Of a DNA stretch of 48,685 bases, positions 7,971 through 15,698 are shown piece after piece (position 1 is the first letter of the stretch; the number at the start of each line of letters is the position of its first letter). The position numbers and the translations under genes are program-made. A model generated the notes under the pieces. The model was not told where the DNA came from, searched no databases, and saw only the letters and a list, made by a program, of their open reading frames with translations. The stretch is from positions 1 through 48,685 of the forward strand of contig NZ_JAAGVC010000043.1 of assembly GCF_010858045.1 (NCBI RefSeq), in the 5' to 3' direction. Source of the DNA: Nocardia cyriacigeorgica (lineage in GTDB: Bacteria; Actinomycetota; Actinomycetes; Mycobacteriales; Mycobacteriaceae).

Positions 7971-8843
7971 ATGAACCCCCAACCTCCCGCGACGACGTGT
8001 GTCCGGCACCCGGATCGGGTGACCGGTCTGGCCTGCACCCGGTGCGGTCGCCCCGCCTGCCCGGAATGCCTGCGTCCGGCCTCGGTCGGCCAGCACTGTG
8101 TGGATTGCCTGCGCGCGGACAACCGCGGCGCCCCGCAGGTGCGCACGGTGTCGACGGCCGTTGCACCGCGAGTGCGGATCCCGTATGTCACGTACGCGTT
8201 GATCGCGATCAACGTCGCGGTATTCGCCATTACCGCCGCGCAATCACGCAGCCTGATCGACAACTACAACGGCTCGCAGCTGTTCCTGCGCTGGGTGATG
8301 TACCCGCCTGCGGTGGCCGATGGCGATTGGTTCCGGGTGATCGGCTCCGGTTTCCTGCACTATGGGCCGATTCACCTGCTGCTCAATATGTTCGCGCTGT
8401 ATGTGGTCGGCCGCGATATCGAGCTGGTGCTCGGCCGGACGCGCTACCTCGCGCTGTATCTGGTCTCGCTGCTCGGCGGTTCGGCCGCGGTCATGATGTT
8501 CTCCCAGGACAGCCTCACGGCGGGCGCGTCCGGCGCGGTCTACGGCCTGTTCGGGGCCATCACGGTGATCTTGATCCGGCTACGGCAGAACGCCAACAGC
8601 ATGTTCATCCTGATCGGCATCAACGTGTTCATCAGCTTCTCGCTGCCGGGCATCTCACTGTTCGGTCATCTCGGCGGGCTCGCGGCGGGCACAGTTGCCA
8701 CCCTCGGCATCTTGTTCCTGCCCGCCTGGTTGAAGGCCGGGTCGACGCGCAGCGCGCAGATCATCGGCTGGTCCGCGGTCGCTGCGGTCGCGGTGATCTC
8801 GCTGGCCGTCCTCGGGACGGCGGCAGCGTCACTGCTGCCCTGA
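7971..8843 (+). CDS. rhomboid intramembrane serine protease with N-terminal zinc-ribbon
   Basis: A 290-residue rhomboid. Residues 10-46 form a B-box-like zinc finger with Cys/His at C10, H13, C22, C25, C30, C33, H42, C43 and C46. Six or seven helices follow. The catalytic Ser is S187 in GASGAVYG, the catalytic His is H233 in FGHLGGLAAG, and the conserved HxxxN (H135 to N139) oxyanion motif is in HLLLNMFALY. The protein would cleave membrane-protein substrates within the bilayer, with the zinc finger in the cytosol. A rhomboid beside crgA and the PH-like gene is the usual order in Nocardia as I recall it; the cyclophilin gene often found here is absent. A parS-like site follows its stop. Confidence 0.93.
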   Translation: MNPQPPATTCVRHPDRVTGLACTRCGRPACPECLRPASVGQHCVDCLRADNRGAPQVRTVSTAVAPRVRIPYVTYALIAINVAVFAITAAQSRSLIDNYNGSQLFLRWVMYPPAVADGDWFRVIGSGFLHYGPIHLLLNMFALYVVGRDIELVLGRTRYLALYLVSLLGGSAAVMMFSQDSLTAGASGAVYGLFGAITVILIRLRQNANSMFILIGINVFISFSLPGISLFGHLGGLAAGTVATLGILFLPAWLKAGSTRSAQIIGWSAVAAVAVISLAVLGTAAASLLP

Positions 8844-8862
8844 GCGCACGCACGGGCGGGAA

Positions 8863-8878
8863 TGTTTCACGCGAAACA
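8863..8878. promoter_or_regulatory. parS-like ParB-binding site
   Basis: TGTTTCACGCGAAACA differs by one central base from the consensus parS TGTTTCACGTGAAACA. It lies in the 67-base gap between two convergent genes, the preferred location, in a gene neighbourhood known to be close to oriC. ParB binding is inferred. Confidence 0.7.
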
Positions 8879-8910
8879 CCGACCGCGAAGCGCGAGGCTG
8901 CGCATCCTGC

Positions 8911-9366
8911 TCAGGGCCGGGTGATGTCCCCGCTCAGCCGCAGCTGCTCGACCAGGACGTCGTAGACGTCTTCGGGGTGGGTGCCCAGGTCCCAGCGCCC
9001 GAAGATGAGCAGCCGCTCGGCGTCATTGTGGATGAGCTCGATCTCCAGCATCGGCGTGCGGCGCCCGAGACGGCGGTAGTAGACGATGCGCGCGCGCAGG
9101 ATCTGGTCGGGGCGATATTCGGTGGGGCCGGTCAGTGAACGCACCACCAAGCGTGGATCCGCGCCGGGAATCACCGACAGCCGGGGGCGCTGCCGGAACC
9201 CGAGACCGGCCAGCCCCAGCAGCAGCACGGCGGCAAGGCCGATGAGCAACCGGCCCGGTGGATCGTTGTTCAGCACCGCGACCACCGCCAGGATGACGCC
9301 GCCCGCGCTCGCCGCGACCAGCGCGGACATCGGTGTGGTCCACGAAAGGCGCGACTCAGGATTCAC
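8911..9366 (-). CDS. PH-like domain membrane protein (Rv0010c type)
   Basis: A 151-residue protein with two N-terminal membrane helices (about residues 12-32 and 38-56) followed by a soluble bacterial PH-like domain (about 60-145) that begins after FRQRPRLSVIPGADPRLVV. It matches in size, topology and position the conserved protein encoded beside crgA in mycobacteria (Rv0010c, from memory). The role is unknown; the location suggests a link to cell-envelope growth. The ATG is at 9366. It is read in the same direction as crgA, 81 bases downstream of it, with two DnaA-box-like sequences in the gap. Confidence 0.85.
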   Translation of the reverse strand: MNPESRLSWTTPMSALVAASAGGVILAVVAVLNNDPPGRLLIGLAAVLLLGLAGLGFRQRPRLSVIPGADPRLVVRSLTGPTEYRPDQILRARIVYYRRLGRRTPMLEIELIHNDAERLLIFGRWDLGTHPEDVYDVLVEQLRLSGDITRP

Positions 9367-9378
9367 GATTTCCTCGAG

Positions 9379-9399
9379 TTGTCCACAGGTTCATCCACA
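9379..9399. promoter_or_regulatory. pair of DnaA-box-like sequences
   Basis: TTGTCCACA (9379-9387), the form preferred in high-GC actinobacteria, is followed 3 bases on by TCATCCACA (9391-9399), one mismatch from TTATCCACA, on the same strand. They lie between crgA and the PH-like gene. Binding is not demonstrated. Confidence 0.45.
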
Positions 9400-9447
9400 G
9401 GTGTGCATGAATGACACGTCTGTAATACGGGCGGCCGGCAACCGGGC

Positions 9448-9714
9448 TCAGCGCCACCTCATGGTCATGATCAGGCCGATCACCATCAGGCCGAAGCCGA
9501 TGAGGAAGTTCCAGGCGTCGAGGTCGCGCATCCAGCTGATCTGATCGCCCGCGAGGTAATACACAAGCAGCCACACCAGGCCCGCGAGCATGAACCCGAG
9601 CATGATGGCGACGTACCAGACCGGCGACGGACCGACGGCCTTCACCTTCACCGGGGTGCGGCTGGCGGGGGAGCTGGAGTAGTCGGTCTTCTTACGGACC
9701 TTGGACTTGGGCAT
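9448..9714 (-). CDS. crgA: cell division protein CrgA
   Basis: An 88-residue divisome membrane protein. It has the CrgA pattern: a basic N-terminus starting MPKSKVRKK, two closely spaced helices (about residues 33-55 and 68-86), and the linker AGDQISWMRDLDAWN with its conserved Trp pair. CrgA interacts with FtsZ, FtsQ, FtsI/PBPs and CwsA in mycobacteria and inhibits Z-ring formation in Streptomyces. Its position between the PH-like gene and trpG matches the origin-proximal order in Mycobacterium, except that the DUF881 gene usually found between crgA and trpG is missing. It is divergent from trpG with 114 bases between. Confidence 0.96.
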   Translation of the reverse strand: MPKSKVRKKTDYSSSPASRTPVKVKAVGPSPVWYVAIMLGFMLAGLVWLLVYYLAGDQISWMRDLDAWNFLIGFGLMVIGLIMTMRWR

Positions 9715-9816
9715 GACGTCCTCGAATTCGGCGAACAGGGCAATACCGGCGTCCCTCCGGTTCTCTCTAGGCTATCCCAACTGGTAATGGATGCGACGGC
9801 CTGTGGGTAGGCCACG

Positions 9817-9822
9817 TAATCT
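9817..9822 (+). promoter_or_regulatory. -10 box of trpG
   Basis: TAATCT ends 6 bases before the ATG at 9829, so the trpG message is probably leaderless. There is no Shine-Dalgarno in the intervening bases. Confidence 0.5.
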
Positions 9823-9828
9823 CGAACC

Positions 9829-10473
9829 ATGCGTGTTCTGGTCGTCGACAATTACGACAGCTTCGTCTACAACCTGGTCCAGTACCTGGGCCAGCTGGGC
9901 GCGGAGGCCGAAGTCTGGCGCAACGACGACCAGCGCCTGGCCGATCTGGATGCGGTGGCCATCGAATTCGACGGCATTCTGATCAGCCCCGGGCCCGGCA
10001 CCCCCGATCGCGCGGGTGCGAGCATCGAGTTGGTCCACGCCGCCGCCCGGCAGCGCACCCCGCTGCTCGGTGTGTGTCTCGGCCATCAATCCATCGGGGC
10101 GGCCTTCGGCGCCACCGTCACCCGCGCGCCGGAGCTGCTGCACGGCAAGACCAGCGAGGTGTTCCACATCGGCGCGGGCGTGCTAGCCGGGCTGCCCGAT
10201 CCGTTCACCGCCACCCGCTATCACTCGCTGACCGTCCTCGAAGACACCCTGCCCGAGGAGATCGAGGTGCTCGGCCGCACCGAAAGCGGGATCGTGATGG
10301 CCATGCGGCACCACGACCTGCCCATCCACGGCGTGCAGTTCCATCCGGAATCGGTGCTCACCCAGGGCGGCCACCGGATGCTGGCCAACTGGCTGGAAGT
10401 GTGCGGCGAACGGCCCGCCGAGGGTCTGGTGGAGATGCTGGAGGCGGAGGTCGCGGCGCTGGCGATCTCATGA
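9829..10473 (+). CDS. trpG: anthranilate/aminodeoxychorismate synthase glutaminase subunit
   Basis: A 214-residue class I glutamine amidotransferase that releases ammonia from glutamine for anthranilate synthase (tryptophan) and/or aminodeoxychorismate synthase (folate). The catalytic triad is C83 in GVCLGHQ with H172 and E174 in FHPES; the N-terminal VVDNYDSFVYNL and oxyanion-hole region ISPGPGTPDRAG are typical. The symbol follows the mycobacterial gene at this locus; pabA would be equally valid, and the enzyme may serve both pathways. No partner synthase is in the window. Start ATG 9829 is leaderless by the -10 position. The stop overlaps the next start by ATGA, so the RibD-like reductase is co-translated. 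Confidence 0.93.
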   Translation: MRVLVVDNYDSFVYNLVQYLGQLGAEAEVWRNDDQRLADLDAVAIEFDGILISPGPGTPDRAGASIELVHAAARQRTPLLGVCLGHQSIGAAFGATVTRAPELLHGKTSEVFHIGAGVLAGLPDPFTATRYHSLTVLEDTLPEEIEVLGRTESGIVMAMRHHDLPIHGVQFHPESVLTQGGHRMLANWLEVCGERPAEGLVEMLEAEVAALAIS

Positions 10474-11159
10474 GCCGGCCGTACGTGCTGCTCTCGGTCG
10501 CCGCGAGCGTCGACGGCTATATCGACGACGCGAGCCCGCAGCGGCTGCTGTTGTCGAGCGCCGAGGACTTCGACCGGGTCGATCAGGTGCGGGCCGAATC
10601 GGATGCCATCCTGGTCGGCGCGCAGACCTTGCGCAGTGACAATCCGCGACTGCTGGTGAACGACGCGGCTCGGCGAGCCGAGCGTCTCGCCGCAGGCAAG
10701 CCCGAGTACCCGCTCAAGGTCACGGTGACGGCCGGCGGTGACCTCGATCCCGAGCTGCGGTTCTGGCATCACGGCGGTGACAAGCTGGTCTACACCACCG
10801 TCGCCGGAGCGGCTCGGCTCGGCGACCGGCTTGGCGAGTCCGCCGAGGTCGTCGCGCTCGGCGAACAGATCGAGCTCGGCCGGTTGCTCGATGATCTCGG
10901 CCATCGTGGAATCGGCCGGTTGATGGTCGAGGGCGGCACCCGCATCCTCACCGGTTTCCTGGCGGCCGGGCTCGCCGATGAACTGGTGCTCGCGATCGCG
11001 CCGCTGATCGTCGGCGACGCCGCCGCCCCGCGGATACTGGAACCGGCCGATTTCCCCGGTGGTGCGCGGCGGCGGATGCGGCTGGCCGAGGTCGGGCGCG
11101 CCGGCGATGTGGCGGTGCTGCGCTATCTACCCAAGACCGGTGATCTGCCCGAAGCGTAA
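10470..11159 (+). CDS. RibD C-terminal-domain reductase (stand-alone)
   Basis: A 229-residue protein corresponding to the reductase half of RibD, a dihydrofolate-reductase fold. Family motifs are LLSVAASVDGYIDD (residues 7-20), SDAILVGAQTLRSDNPRL (44-61), LMVEGGTRILTGFL and APLIVGD. The fold reduces the ribose chain of a pyrimidine intermediate with NADPH in riboflavin synthesis, but many stand-alone copies act on other substrates. It starts within the trpG stop codon (ATGA) and is followed 15 bases later by a RibD-type deaminase gene, so both halves of a RibD are present as separate proteins in reversed order. Neither riboflavin genes nor an FMN riboswitch is nearby. Confidence 0.9.
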   Translation: MSRPYVLLSVAASVDGYIDDASPQRLLLSSAEDFDRVDQVRAESDAILVGAQTLRSDNPRLLVNDAARRAERLAAGKPEYPLKVTVTAGGDLDPELRFWHHGGDKLVYTTVAGAARLGDRLGESAEVVALGEQIELGRLLDDLGHRGIGRLMVEGGTRILTGFLAAGLADELVLAIAPLIVGDAAAPRILEPADFPGGARRRMRLAEVGRAGDVAVLRYLPKTGDLPEA

Positions 11160-11174
11160 AAGGAGGCGGCAATA

Positions 11175-11633
11175 GTGGGTATCGCGTCGACCGACCACAA
11201 CTGGATGCTGCGCGCGATCAACCTCGCCAACCTCGCCCCGCGCAGCGCGACCGCCTTCTCCGTCGGTGCGGTGATCGTCGCCGACGGTGTCGAGATCAGC
11301 TCCGGATATTCGCGGGAAACCGATCCGAAGGTGCACGCGGAAGAGTCCGCGCTGGACAAAGTGGCCGCGGATGATCCCCGGTTGGCGGGTGCGACGATCT
11401 ACAGCACCCTCGAACCGTGTTCGGAGCGCGCCACGGCGACGCGGCTGCCGTGCACCGAGCGGATCCTGCGGGCCGGAATCCCCAGAGTCGTCATCGCCTG
11501 GCGGGAACCGGGCACCTTTGTCACCAACTGCGTCGGCGTGGAACGGCTGCGGCAGCAGGGCGTCGAGGTGGTCGAACTACCGGAACTGGCCGAGGCGGCG
11601 ATGGCGATGAACCGCCACCTCGACCTGTCCTGA
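11175..11633 (+). CDS. RibD-like cytidine/pyrimidine deaminase (stand-alone)
   Basis: A 152-residue zinc deaminase of the cytidine-deaminase-like fold. The zinc site is H54-A-E56 and C82...C93 in a segment starting LEPCSERA. The spacing between the two Cys is 10 residues, whereas classical RibD (PCSHHGRTPPC) has 8, so this is a RibD relative rather than a typical one. The C-terminal half has ERILRAGIPRVVIAW and a VERLRQQGVEVVEL segment as in RibD deaminase domains. GTG 11175 is well supported by AAGGAGG 8 bases upstream. It lies directly after the reductase gene and converges on the CBS-protein gene. It probably works with the reductase in a two-step deamination/reduction. Confidence 0.87.
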   Translation: MGIASTDHNWMLRAINLANLAPRSATAFSVGAVIVADGVEISSGYSRETDPKVHAEESALDKVAADDPRLAGATIYSTLEPCSERATATRLPCTERILRAGIPRVVIAWREPGTFVTNCVGVERLRQQGVEVVELPELAEAAMAMNRHLDLS

Positions 11634-11646
11634 TCGGTTCAGCGCG

Positions 11647-12066
11647 TCACGGCCTGCCGTAGACGGCGGTGACGAACTCGCCGAGCTGGTTGTCATCGAG
11701 ATGCCTGGCCAGATCGGCCTCGCTGATCATGCCGATCAGGCGCTTGTTCTCGATCACCGGCATGCGTTTGACCTGGTGGGTCTCCATTTCGTCGAGCACC
11801 TCGTCGACGTCGGCGTCGGCCGAGATCCAGCGCGGCGTCGCTTCGCACAGCTCCGCGGCGCGAGTGCCCGACGGGGACAGACCCTGGGCGATGCATTTCA
11901 CCACGATGTCGCGGTCGGTGATGATGCCGCACATCCGTTCGTTCTCGTCGGCGATGACGAGCGAGCCGACACCGAGTTCGGCCATCACGCGGGCCGCCTG
12001 TGCGACCGTTTGATCTCGGGAAATCCACTGAGCGCCGGGCTTCATGATGTCCCTGGCAGTGGTCAT
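11647..12066 (-). CDS. two-CBS-domain protein (Hrp1-like)
   Basis: A 139-residue protein made of two CBS domains (about residues 8-62 and 73-128) that would pair into one Bateman module and may bind adenine nucleotides. The whole length, including MTTARDIM at the start, GIITDRDIVVK in the first domain and HQVKRMPVIENKRLIGMISEADLARHL in the second (given here as its centre, about residues 104-129), is like mycobacterial hypoxic response protein 1. Hrp1 is a secreted DosR-regulon protein; whether that holds here is not visible. There is no signal peptide. The start has GAGGAGG 8 bases upstream. It follows pknB on the same strand after a 137-base gap containing a hairpin, so it is probably expressed separately. 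Confidence 0.88.
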   Translation of the reverse strand: MTTARDIMKPGAQWISRDQTVAQAARVMAELGVGSLVIADENERMCGIITDRDIVVKCIAQGLSPSGTRAAELCEATPRWISADADVDEVLDEMETHQVKRMPVIENKRLIGMISEADLARHLDDNQLGEFVTAVYGRP

Positions 12067-12141
12067 CTGGGCTACCTCCTCATGGATTCAGCTGAGCTGA
12101 TCGGGATGGAGCCCATCAATTGTCGCACCGCACGGACCGAC

Positions 12142-12178
12142 CGGTTCGGTGAATCGGCATCCCGTTCACCCGAATCCG
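12142..12178 (-). terminator. imperfect hairpin after pknB
   Basis: CGGTTCGGTGAA (12142-12153) pairs with TTCACCCGAATCCG (12165-12178), allowing two single-base bulges, around an 11-base loop. It lies 26 bases past the pknB stop and before the CBS gene. Confidence 0.4.
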
Positions 12179-12203
12179 GCGGCCGGTCCGGCGGCGCGTC
12201 GGA

Positions 12204-14141
12204 TCACGGCGGGCCGAGCGGAAGCACCCCGGTGTAGATGACGACGGTACTGTTGCGCCCGACCGAGGAGCCCGCCGCCGGCTGCTGGTTCAGCACCTTG
12301 CCGACATTCGCCGAATCCAGCGTGACCTGCGTGTTCTGCACGATCTGGGTGGTCGAGCCGGCCCAGCCGGCCTGGCGCAGCCGGTCGACGGCCTGCGAGG
12401 CGTTCAGCCCGACCAGGCTGGGCATGGTGAAATCGGCGCCGAGCGAGACCTGCACCGTGACGGTCGATCCCTTCTCCGCCGTAGAACCGCCGGCCGGGCT
12501 GGTCGCGATGACCTCACCCTTCGGCCGGGACGAGACGACCTCCTGGACGACGACCTTGAACTGCGCGCCCTCCACCAGATTCGGTTCGGCGACCTCGATG
12601 TCTTGGCCGACCACATTGGGCACCCGGACCTGCTCCGGCCCGCTGCCGATGGTCACCTTGACGGCCCGGTCGACCTCTACGCTCGCGCCCTCGGCCGGGT
12701 TCTGGCCGATCACCTTGTCCAACTCGGCGGTGCTGGAGGCCTCCTTGTCGACCTGGGGATCCAGCCGCAATCCGATGGCGTTGAGCTTCTGCTCGGCCTC
12801 CTGCCTGGTCAATCCGGTCAGCCGGGGCACCTGGATCTGCGCGGGCCCGGTGGACACGTGCAGGGTGATGGTGCTGCCCTCGTCGACGCGGGAACCGCCG
12901 AGCGGCTGGGTGGCGATCACATTGCCGGGAGCGACCCTGGCGTCGGGCTTCTCCTGGATGGCGACGTGGAAACCGAGATCCTCGAGTTTCTGCTCGGCCT
13001 GCTGCACCGAACTGTTCGACAGATCCGGCACCGCGATCTGATCGGGCTTGCTGCCCGGCCCGATCAGCACCCAGAACAGGGCGATCGCGACGATCACCGC
13101 GGCCACCGCGCCCAACGTCAGATAGGCGGTGCGCCGCTGGCTCGGCGGCTCCACCGGCTCCTGTTCACCGGTGTCGTCACCGCCGCGATAAGCGGAGCGG
13201 TCATGGTTGTCGACGGTGTGGTACGAGTGCTGTGCCGGTTCCTCCGAGCCGAGGATGGTGGTGCGGTCCTCGTCGGTCATCACCATCGGCGCGCTCGGCT
13301 TCTGCCCGCCGAGCACCCGGATCAGATCCGCGCGCATTTCGGCGGCGGTCTGATACCGGTTGGCCGGGTTCTTGCTCATCGCCTTGAGCACCACCGAATC
13401 CAGTTCGCGTGGCACCCCGTCGTGCACGAGCGAGGGCAGCCGCGGATCCTCGCGCACATGCTGATAGGCCACCGCCACCGGCGAGTCGCCGGTGAAAGGC
13501 GGTTCGCCGGTGAGGATCTCGAAGAGCACACAGCCCACCGAGTACACATCCGAGCGGGCGTCGACGGATTCGCCGCGCGCCTGCTCCGGCGAGAGGTATT
13601 GCGCGGTACCGATGACGGCGGCGGTCTGCGTCATCGGGTTGGCGGCATCGGCGATGGCGCGGGCGATGCCGAAGTCCATCACCTTCACCGCGCCGGACCG
13701 ATTGATCATGATGTTGGCCGGCTTCATATCGCGGTGCACGATCCCGGCCTTGTGGCTGAAATCCAGTGCGGCGCAGACATCGGCGATGATCTCCATCGCC
13801 CGGCGCGGCGGCAGCGGACCCTTGCCGCGCACGATGTCGCGCAGCGTCTCGCCGTCCACGTACTCCATCACGATGTAGGGCAGCGGGCCGCCGTCGACCT
13901 CGGCCTCGCCGGTGTCGTACACCGCGACGATGGCCGGATGATTCAACGCGGCCGCGTTCTGCGCCTCTCGTTTGAAGCGCAGATAGAAGGTGGGGTCGCG
14001 GGCGAGGTCGGCGCGCAGCACCTTGATCGCCACATCCCGGCTCAGTCGCAGGTCGCGTGCCTTGTGGACCTCCGACATCCCGCCGAACCCGATGATCTCG
14101 CCCAGCTCGTACCGGGAGGAGAGATTCTTCGGGGTCGTCAT
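12204..14141 (-). CDS. pknB: Ser/Thr protein kinase PknB with four PASTA repeats
   Basis: A 645-residue transmembrane Hanks-type kinase controlling cell-wall synthesis. The kinase domain (about 10-275) has the glycine loop GFGGMSEV, K40 in VAIKVL, HRD with D138, DFG with D156 and the activation-loop threonines T171 and T173, positions equal to M. tuberculosis PknB. A juxtamembrane segment leads to one helix (about 339-360), then four extracellular PASTA repeats (from about 367, 437, 505 and 572) that sense muropeptides or lipid II. ATG 14141 overlaps the pknA stop by ATGA; the frame remains open far upstream through pknA but that part is antiphase. It is the last gene of the fhaA operon. Confidence 0.97.
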   Translation of the reverse strand: MTTPKNLSSRYELGEIIGFGGMSEVHKARDLRLSRDVAIKVLRADLARDPTFYLRFKREAQNAAALNHPAIVAVYDTGEAEVDGGPLPYIVMEYVDGETLRDIVRGKGPLPPRRAMEIIADVCAALDFSHKAGIVHRDMKPANIMINRSGAVKVMDFGIARAIADAANPMTQTAAVIGTAQYLSPEQARGESVDARSDVYSVGCVLFEILTGEPPFTGDSPVAVAYQHVREDPRLPSLVHDGVPRELDSVVLKAMSKNPANRYQTAAEMRADLIRVLGGQKPSAPMVMTDEDRTTILGSEEPAQHSYHTVDNHDRSAYRGGDDTGEQEPVEPPSQRRTAYLTLGAVAAVIVAIALFWVLIGPGSKPDQIAVPDLSNSSVQQAEQKLEDLGFHVAIQEKPDARVAPGNVIATQPLGGSRVDEGSTITLHVSTGPAQIQVPRLTGLTRQEAEQKLNAIGLRLDPQVDKEASSTAELDKVIGQNPAEGASVEVDRAVKVTIGSGPEQVRVPNVVGQDIEVAEPNLVEGAQFKVVVQEVVSSRPKGEVIATSPAGGSTAEKGSTVTVQVSLGADFTMPSLVGLNASQAVDRLRQAGWAGSTTQIVQNTQVTLDSANVGKVLNQQPAAGSSVGRNSTVVIYTGVLPLGPP

Positions 14142-15661
14142 GGCAGTCCTTGCTGGGAAGTAGCCGGCGTGCTGCTTTCGGTGACGACGGGACGTCGGGC
14201 ACCGGGAATCTCGGGCAATGGTATGTCGACGGTCGGCACCCGCCCGCGGGTGGTCGTCGGCTGTGTCGAGGTGCGCTGAACCGTGGTGGTCGGCTCGGTC
14301 GTCGACGGTTCGGTGGTGGTCGGTTCGGTGGTCGTCGACGTGGGCGGTTCGGTGGTGGTGGTCGGCGGCTGCGTGGTGGTCGGTTCCTCGGTGGTGGTCA
14401 CCGGGGGCGGCAGCGGCCGCACCGTCGTGGTGACCGGCGGCGGCAGCGGCTTTGTGGTGTGCGGCGCGACCGTGGTCGACTCGATCTGCCTGGTCGGATC
14501 GGGGTTGGTGTCGCCACCGAACAGCAGCCAGATCACCAGCCCGCCGAGCACCACGGCGCCGACACCGAGCCCGGCCATCCACTTCTGGGTAGAGGTCGGG
14601 CCGCGCTTGTGGTCGTCGGGCGGCATCGGCGCGCGCCCGGAGGCGGCGGTGGCACCGACCGTCGTCGGAGTCGCCGCGCCGGTCGCCGCCGCCGTCGGAT
14701 AACGCACGGTCGCGCCGTTGTCGTAGGCGGGCTGGGCCGAGGGCAGCACCACCGTCGGCCCCGGTGGGAGCACCCTGGTGGCGCCGGTGGGCGCGGGCCC
14801 GGTGCCCATCCCGCGCGGCGGCGGTGGCCTACGGCCCGCGCGCACCGCGGCGACGGCGTCGGCGAATTCGCCGCCATCGGCGTACCGCTGGGCCGGATCC
14901 TTCCCGATGGTGATGTCGATCAGTTCGCGCACGTTGGGCGGCAGATCCGAGGGCATCGGCGGTGGTGTCTCGCGCACATGCTTCATCGCGACGGTGATCG
15001 CGCCGTCGCCGCTGAACGGGCGCTGGCCCGCCAGCGCCTCGTAGCCGACGATGCCGAGGGAGTACACGTCGCTGGAGGCGGTGGCGTCCTCGCCGACGGC
15101 CTGCTCCGGTGCGATGTACTGCGCGGTGCCCATCACCATGCCGGTCTTGGTGACCGGCGAGGCGTCCACCGCTTTGGCGATGCCGAAGTCGGTGATCTTC
15201 ACCTGCCCGGCGGGGGTAACCAGGATATTGCCGGGCTTCACATCGCGGTGTACCACACCGGCGGCGTGCGCCACCTGCAGCGCCCGGCCGGTCTGTTCGA
15301 GCATGTCGAGGCCCTGCGCCACCGAAAGCCTGCCGAGGCGGTTGAGCACCGTATTGAGCGGTTCGCCCTGCACCAGTTCCATGACCAGGTAGGCCACCTC
15401 CCCGCCCTGCGGGTCGACGGTCTCGCCGTAGTCGTAGATGCCGGCGATGCCGGAGTGGTTGAGCTGCGCGGTGGTCTTGGCCTCGGTGCGGAACCGATGC
15501 CGGAAGGTGGGATCGGCCGAGAACTCCGACTTGAGCACCTTGACCGCCACCCGCCGGTCGAGACGGGTGTCGAGGGCTTCCCAGACCTGGCCCATACCGC
15601 CGGTGGCGATCAGCCGCTGCAGCCGGTACCGGTCCGCGATCATCGCACCGTTGTTCAGCAT
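14138..15661 (-). CDS. pknA: Ser/Thr protein kinase PknA with Thr/Pro-rich ectodomain
   Basis: A 507-residue transmembrane kinase. Kinase motifs are ATGGMGQV, K41 in VAVKVL, HRD with D140, DFG with D158 and activation-loop T171/T173 in VTKTGMVMGTAQY. A 75-residue Pro/Ala-rich linker leads to a helix at about 361-383, then an extracellular tail of about 120 residues dominated by TTT/EPTTT repeats, longer than in M. tuberculosis PknA, which has only a short tail (from memory). Such a tail is a likely target of protein O-mannosylation. PknA phosphorylates divisome and wall proteins and activates PknB. ATG 15661 has GGGGAA upstream. It lies 37 bases after pbpA. Confidence 0.96.
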   Translation of the reverse strand: MLNNGAMIADRYRLQRLIATGGMGQVWEALDTRLDRRVAVKVLKSEFSADPTFRHRFRTEAKTTAQLNHSGIAGIYDYGETVDPQGGEVAYLVMELVQGEPLNTVLNRLGRLSVAQGLDMLEQTGRALQVAHAAGVVHRDVKPGNILVTPAGQVKITDFGIAKAVDASPVTKTGMVMGTAQYIAPEQAVGEDATASSDVYSLGIVGYEALAGQRPFSGDGAITVAMKHVRETPPPMPSDLPPNVRELIDITIGKDPAQRYADGGEFADAVAAVRAGRRPPPPRGMGTGPAPTGATRVLPPGPTVVLPSAQPAYDNGATVRYPTAAATGAATPTTVGATAASGRAPMPPDDHKRGPTSTQKWMAGLGVGAVVLGGLVIWLLFGGDTNPDPTRQIESTTVAPHTTKPLPPPVTTTVRPLPPPVTTTEEPTTTQPPTTTTEPPTSTTTEPTTTEPSTTEPTTTVQRTSTQPTTTRGRVPTVDIPLPEIPGARRPVVTESSTPATSQQGLP

Positions 15662-15698
15662 CGGATTCCCCGCAGATTCACTCGCACATCCATCTCGT

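Noticed and set aside
10074..10469. Longer version of the reductase gene starting inside trpG
   Set aside because: The upstream part of that frame is antiphase to trpG and Arg/Pro-rich; the family motif starts at the ATG that overlaps the trpG stop (10470).
12603..14279. Plus-strand open frame antisense to pknB/pknA
   Set aside because: Both kinases are complete on the minus strand with all catalytic motifs; the antisense product is rich in His/Arg/Gly with no family.
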